From Anaerotignum sp. (GTDB lineage Bacteria > Bacillota > Clostridia > Lachnospirales > Anaerotignaceae), in NCBI GenBank assembly GCA_020024255.1, contig JAHHTX010000050.1, positions 1-14,460 on the forward strand: a stretch of DNA of 14,460 nucleotides, written 5' to 3'. The notes beneath the pieces are model-generated. The model did no database searches, was not told where the DNA came from, and was given only the letters and a program-made list of their open reading frames with translations. Positions 12,283 to 14,460 of this stretch are shown in pieces. The position numbers and the translations under genes were made by a program. Numbering within the stretch: the first letter of the stretch is position 1; every line of letters begins with the position of its first letter.

Positions 12283-14097
12283 TTAATATTTACTGTTGTC
12301 TATGGGCATAGATTCCATATCATAGCTTGGCACATAACTTGGTGTGTAACTCGGTGTATAACTTGGAGTTTCATAGGAAGTATATTCCATGGTATCGTTT
12401 GCTGCTGCCATTGTATTCTTCTCCAATAGTTTAAACCGAGTAATCTCATGGTTCATCAAAGTAGCCTGAGAAGCCAACTCTTCACTTGCTGCCGCACTTT
12501 CTTCACTTGTTGCAGAGTTTGTCTGCACAACAGCAGAAATCTGGTCTACTGCTGCAGTAATTTCCTGAATATTGGAAGCCTGTTCCACAGATGCTATGGA
12601 AATTTCGTCAATAATATCCACTGCGTCCTCAACCTTCTTCGCCAAGGCTTCAAAGGAAGTATTCGTCTTACTTGCAATATCCACACCTGTTTTTACTGTT
12701 GCAATTGAACTTTCAATAAGGGCTGTGGTATTCTGTGCTGCTTCTGCGGATTTCTGTGCCAAATTACGCACTTCGTCTGCAACTACGGCAAAACCTTTGC
12801 CTGCACTGCCTGCACGAGCTGCTTCAACCGCTGCATTCAATGCCAGAATATTTGTCTGGAATGCAATATCTTCGATTACTTTGATCACTTTACTGATATC
12901 CTGAGATCTTGCAGAAATTTCGTTCATTGAGTGAATCATTTCCTGCATATCTGCTAAAGTTTCATGTGCCAACTGACCGGATTCCGAAGCAAGTGCACTT
13001 GCATTTTTAGCGTGTTCTGCGTTGAACGTTACCTTGTTGGAAACATCTTCAAGTTTTGCAGACAGTTCATCTACCGTACTTGTCTGTTCTGTTGCGCCCT
13101 GTGCCAGTGCCTGTGCACCGTTAGAAACCTCATCAGAACCCTTATCAATCTGTTCAGATGCCATCTTGATATTGCTGAATGCACAGTTCAGCTGTGCAAG
13201 CAAGTTTTTAATGGATTCTTGAATTGAGTGGGTTTCGCCGGGGAATTCTTCTGTAATCTGAATAGTAAAGTCACCCTTGCTGATGGTTTCCAATTCTTCT
13301 TTTGTAACAGAGATAATACGTCTCAGTTCATCAAAGCTTTCTTGCAGGTTATGACAAGTGCTGCCCAATTCATCTTGACTTTCATATGTAATTTCTGCAC
13401 TGAAATCACCATTACGCAAAGCTGCTGCTGCGGTTTCCAGCTGACTTACAGGAACGATAATGGTCTGCAGTAACTTTCTCATGATGAAAAGACTAATCAT
13501 AATTGCAACAATTACCAAACTATAAGAAGTAATTCTCAAAGTCAAATACAGTTTCTGTACTTGCTCCATACGCTGCTGACTTAATTCATTCTGCGCTGCT
13601 ATCATCTCCTGTAAAAGAGATGATTCTTCAGAAAGCAAAGGAATCAATTCTGTCATCAATATTTTTTTGGCTTGTACACGAGAAGCCTCATCTGGCTTCT
13701 GTGCCAATCTGTGAAATTCTTGTCTGAAAGGATCCTGTCTCTTAATACATTCATCTATTTTTTCCACATAACTTTTATTTAAACTCGAATTCTCTTTGAA
13801 TTCTTCTAACAGCTTAATGTTTGCTTCTATTTCTTTATTCGCCTCTTCTAGCCATCTTCTGCTTTCTTCCGGGTCCTCTTCTGCAACCGCCACTAACAAG
13901 TCAGCACCTTCACTTTGCAGATTTCGGCTGATTCTCCATACACGTTCTGTATTTGGCAAAGCCTTGTCCATGAGAACTTGGATACGCTCATCCAAAGATT
14001 TCATACCATAAAGTCCTCCAAGTGCAGTGAGCAAACATAGTACAATCAAACAGCCAAAACTTATGTACAATTTCTTCTTCATCTTCCAATTTCTCAT
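12283..14097 (-). CDS. Methyl-accepting chemotaxis protein
   Basis: Transmembrane chemoreceptor that signals through CheW and CheA. The 604-residue protein has a short basic N-terminus, membrane segment 1 (about 10-31), an extracytoplasmic helical sensor region (about 32-187) resembling a four-helix bundle, membrane segment 2 (about 188-207), a HAMP domain (about 208-260), a second HAMP-like stretch (GDFTIQITEEFPGETHSIQE, 275-294) and a long cytoplasmic coiled coil. The conserved hairpin tip is IAFQTNILALNAAVEAARAG (411-430), then GKGFAVVADEVRNLAQKSAEAA. Gln/Glu-rich helices on both sides would carry methylation sites. The C-terminus has a Thr/Val-Pro-Ser-Tyr repeat and no NWETF-type CheR tether. 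I use the ATG at 14097 (AGAGG 7 bases before it, MRNWKMKKKL), not the upstream ATG at 14313, whose 72 codons precede the membrane anchor without a ribosome site. No other chemotaxis gene is in the window. The ligand is unknown. Confidence 0.95.
   Translation of the reverse strand: MRNWKMKKKLYISFGCLIVLCLLTALGGLYGMKSLDERIQVLMDKALPNTERVWRISRNLQSEGADLLVAVAEEDPEESRRWLEEANKEIEANIKLLEEFKENSSLNKSYVEKIDECIKRQDPFRQEFHRLAQKPDEASRVQAKKILMTELIPLLSEESSLLQEMIAAQNELSQQRMEQVQKLYLTLRITSYSLVIVAIMISLFIMRKLLQTIIVPVSQLETAAAALRNGDFSAEITYESQDELGSTCHNLQESFDELRRIISVTKEELETISKGDFTIQITEEFPGETHSIQESIKNLLAQLNCAFSNIKMASEQIDKGSDEVSNGAQALAQGATEQTSTVDELSAKLEDVSNKVTFNAEHAKNASALASESGQLAHETLADMQEMIHSMNEISARSQDISKVIKVIEDIAFQTNILALNAAVEAARAGSAGKGFAVVADEVRNLAQKSAEAAQNTTALIESSIATVKTGVDIASKTNTSFEALAKKVEDAVDIIDEISIASVEQASNIQEITAAVDQISAVVQTNSATSEESAAASEELASQATLMNHEITRFKLLEKNTMAAANDTMEYTSYETPSYTPSYTPSYVPSYDMESMPIDNSKY
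12322..12369 (-). repeat. Four 12-base tandem repeats encoding (T/V)PSY
   Basis: Four direct 12-base units in the mcp tail encode TPSY-TPSY-TPSY-VPSY (residues 577-592). Units differ at a few positions (for example ATAACTTGGTGT and GTAACTCGGTGT on the plus strand). Confidence 0.9.
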
Positions 14098-14304
14098 GAC
14101 GTTACCTCTTTTCTTTTTTCTAGATGTGCCCCTTACATAATATTTATGATTTTGGATACTCCCTGTACCGTTCTCTTTTTTTCCATGGAAGGCAAGAAAA
14201 AATTCCGGAGAACAACAGTCTGTTTTATGCTCTGCTCTTTCCCACACGAGCCGGCATATATACAAAATACTGCATATAGTGGATAGGGATACTCCATAAT
14301 CTAC

Positions 14305-14333
14305 ATTACACATAGACAGCTTTTAAAGGTAAA
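14305..14333 (-). promoter_or_regulatory. Candidate promoter of the chemotaxis gene
   Basis: Minus strand TTTACC (14328-14333, 4 of 6), 17-base spacer, TGTAAT (14305-14310, 5 of 6). It would give a leader of about 200 bases. It is the best sigma-A type match I found in 14098-14460; that 363-base stretch holds no gene I can support and no riboswitch I recognise. Confidence 0.3.
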
Positions 14334-14460
14334 ATCCCTTTAGCACACTGTCATCTACATCTATTGATTCACATAAAAACATATCGCTTATACACTATTT
14401 TATTTTTGTATATCGGAGTTATTTTTATGTAAATTTGTGTAATAAGCTGCCATATTAAAC

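Noticed and set aside
14154..14295. A 9-base direct repeat GGATACTCC at 14154-14162 and 14287-14295
   Set aside because: In a stretch of this size one such repeat is likely enough by chance, and no third copy or symmetric site supports an operator.
14098..14300. A cyclic-di-GMP riboswitch in the mcp leader
   Set aside because: Such switches occur before chemotaxis genes in Clostridia, but none of the conserved sequence blocks of either known class is visible.
14098..14313. A 72-residue N-terminal extension of the chemotaxis protein
   Set aside because: It would put a long charged region before the first membrane segment and has no ribosome site; the ATG at 14097 has one.
14410..14436. A sigma-D (motility) promoter upstream of mcp: CAAA-N16-TCCGATAT on the minus strand
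   Set aside because: Spacing is one base too long, both elements have mismatches, and it lies more than 300 bases from the start codon.

Overview
The window looks like a chromosomal segment of a low-GC, spore-forming Firmicute of class Clostridia, most probably a Lachnospiraceae-type organism. The grounds are strong Shine-Dalgarno sequences, sigma-A type promoters, a threonine T-box leader, a clostridial-style murA-ftsQ pair and a cysteine-rich gene behind a close match to the mother-cell sigma-K promoter. The species is not determinable from what I can see.

Layout. Bases 1-5640 are read leftwards: thrS (threonyl-tRNA synthetase, with its own promoter, T-box leader and terminator), murA and ftsQ/divIB (cell wall and division, with their own promoter), and xth (exonuclease III/AP endonuclease) upstream of thrS. 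Bases 5636-11060 are read rightwards: an ArsC/Spx-family thioredoxin-fold protein and a nitrilase-superfamily amidase in one operon; a 36-cysteine protein, probably a spore coat or exosporium component; an HD-domain phosphohydrolase; and lepA (elongation factor 4). Bases 11366-14097 are read leftwards again: a 152-residue protein of unknown function and a methyl-accepting chemotaxis protein with an unusual Pro-Ser-Tyr repeat tail.

Two dead mobile elements flank lepA. An IS200/IS605-type relic (about 8815-9105) keeps both hairpin ends and the first 61 codons of tnpA, with two in-frame stops and the catalytic His-Ile-His. An IS3-family relic (about 11886-12262) keeps only the C-terminal part of the transposase, in several frames. 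The tail of the IS3 relic seems to supply the transcription terminator of the chemotaxis gene.

Most genes are single housekeeping transcription units, each with a recognisable promoter and/or intrinsic terminator, so the window is regulatory-rich but not one coherent pathway. The only strong candidate for something poorly described is the cysteine-rich, sigma-K-type gene at 7028-8071. No defence system, CRISPR array, tRNA or rRNA is visible.
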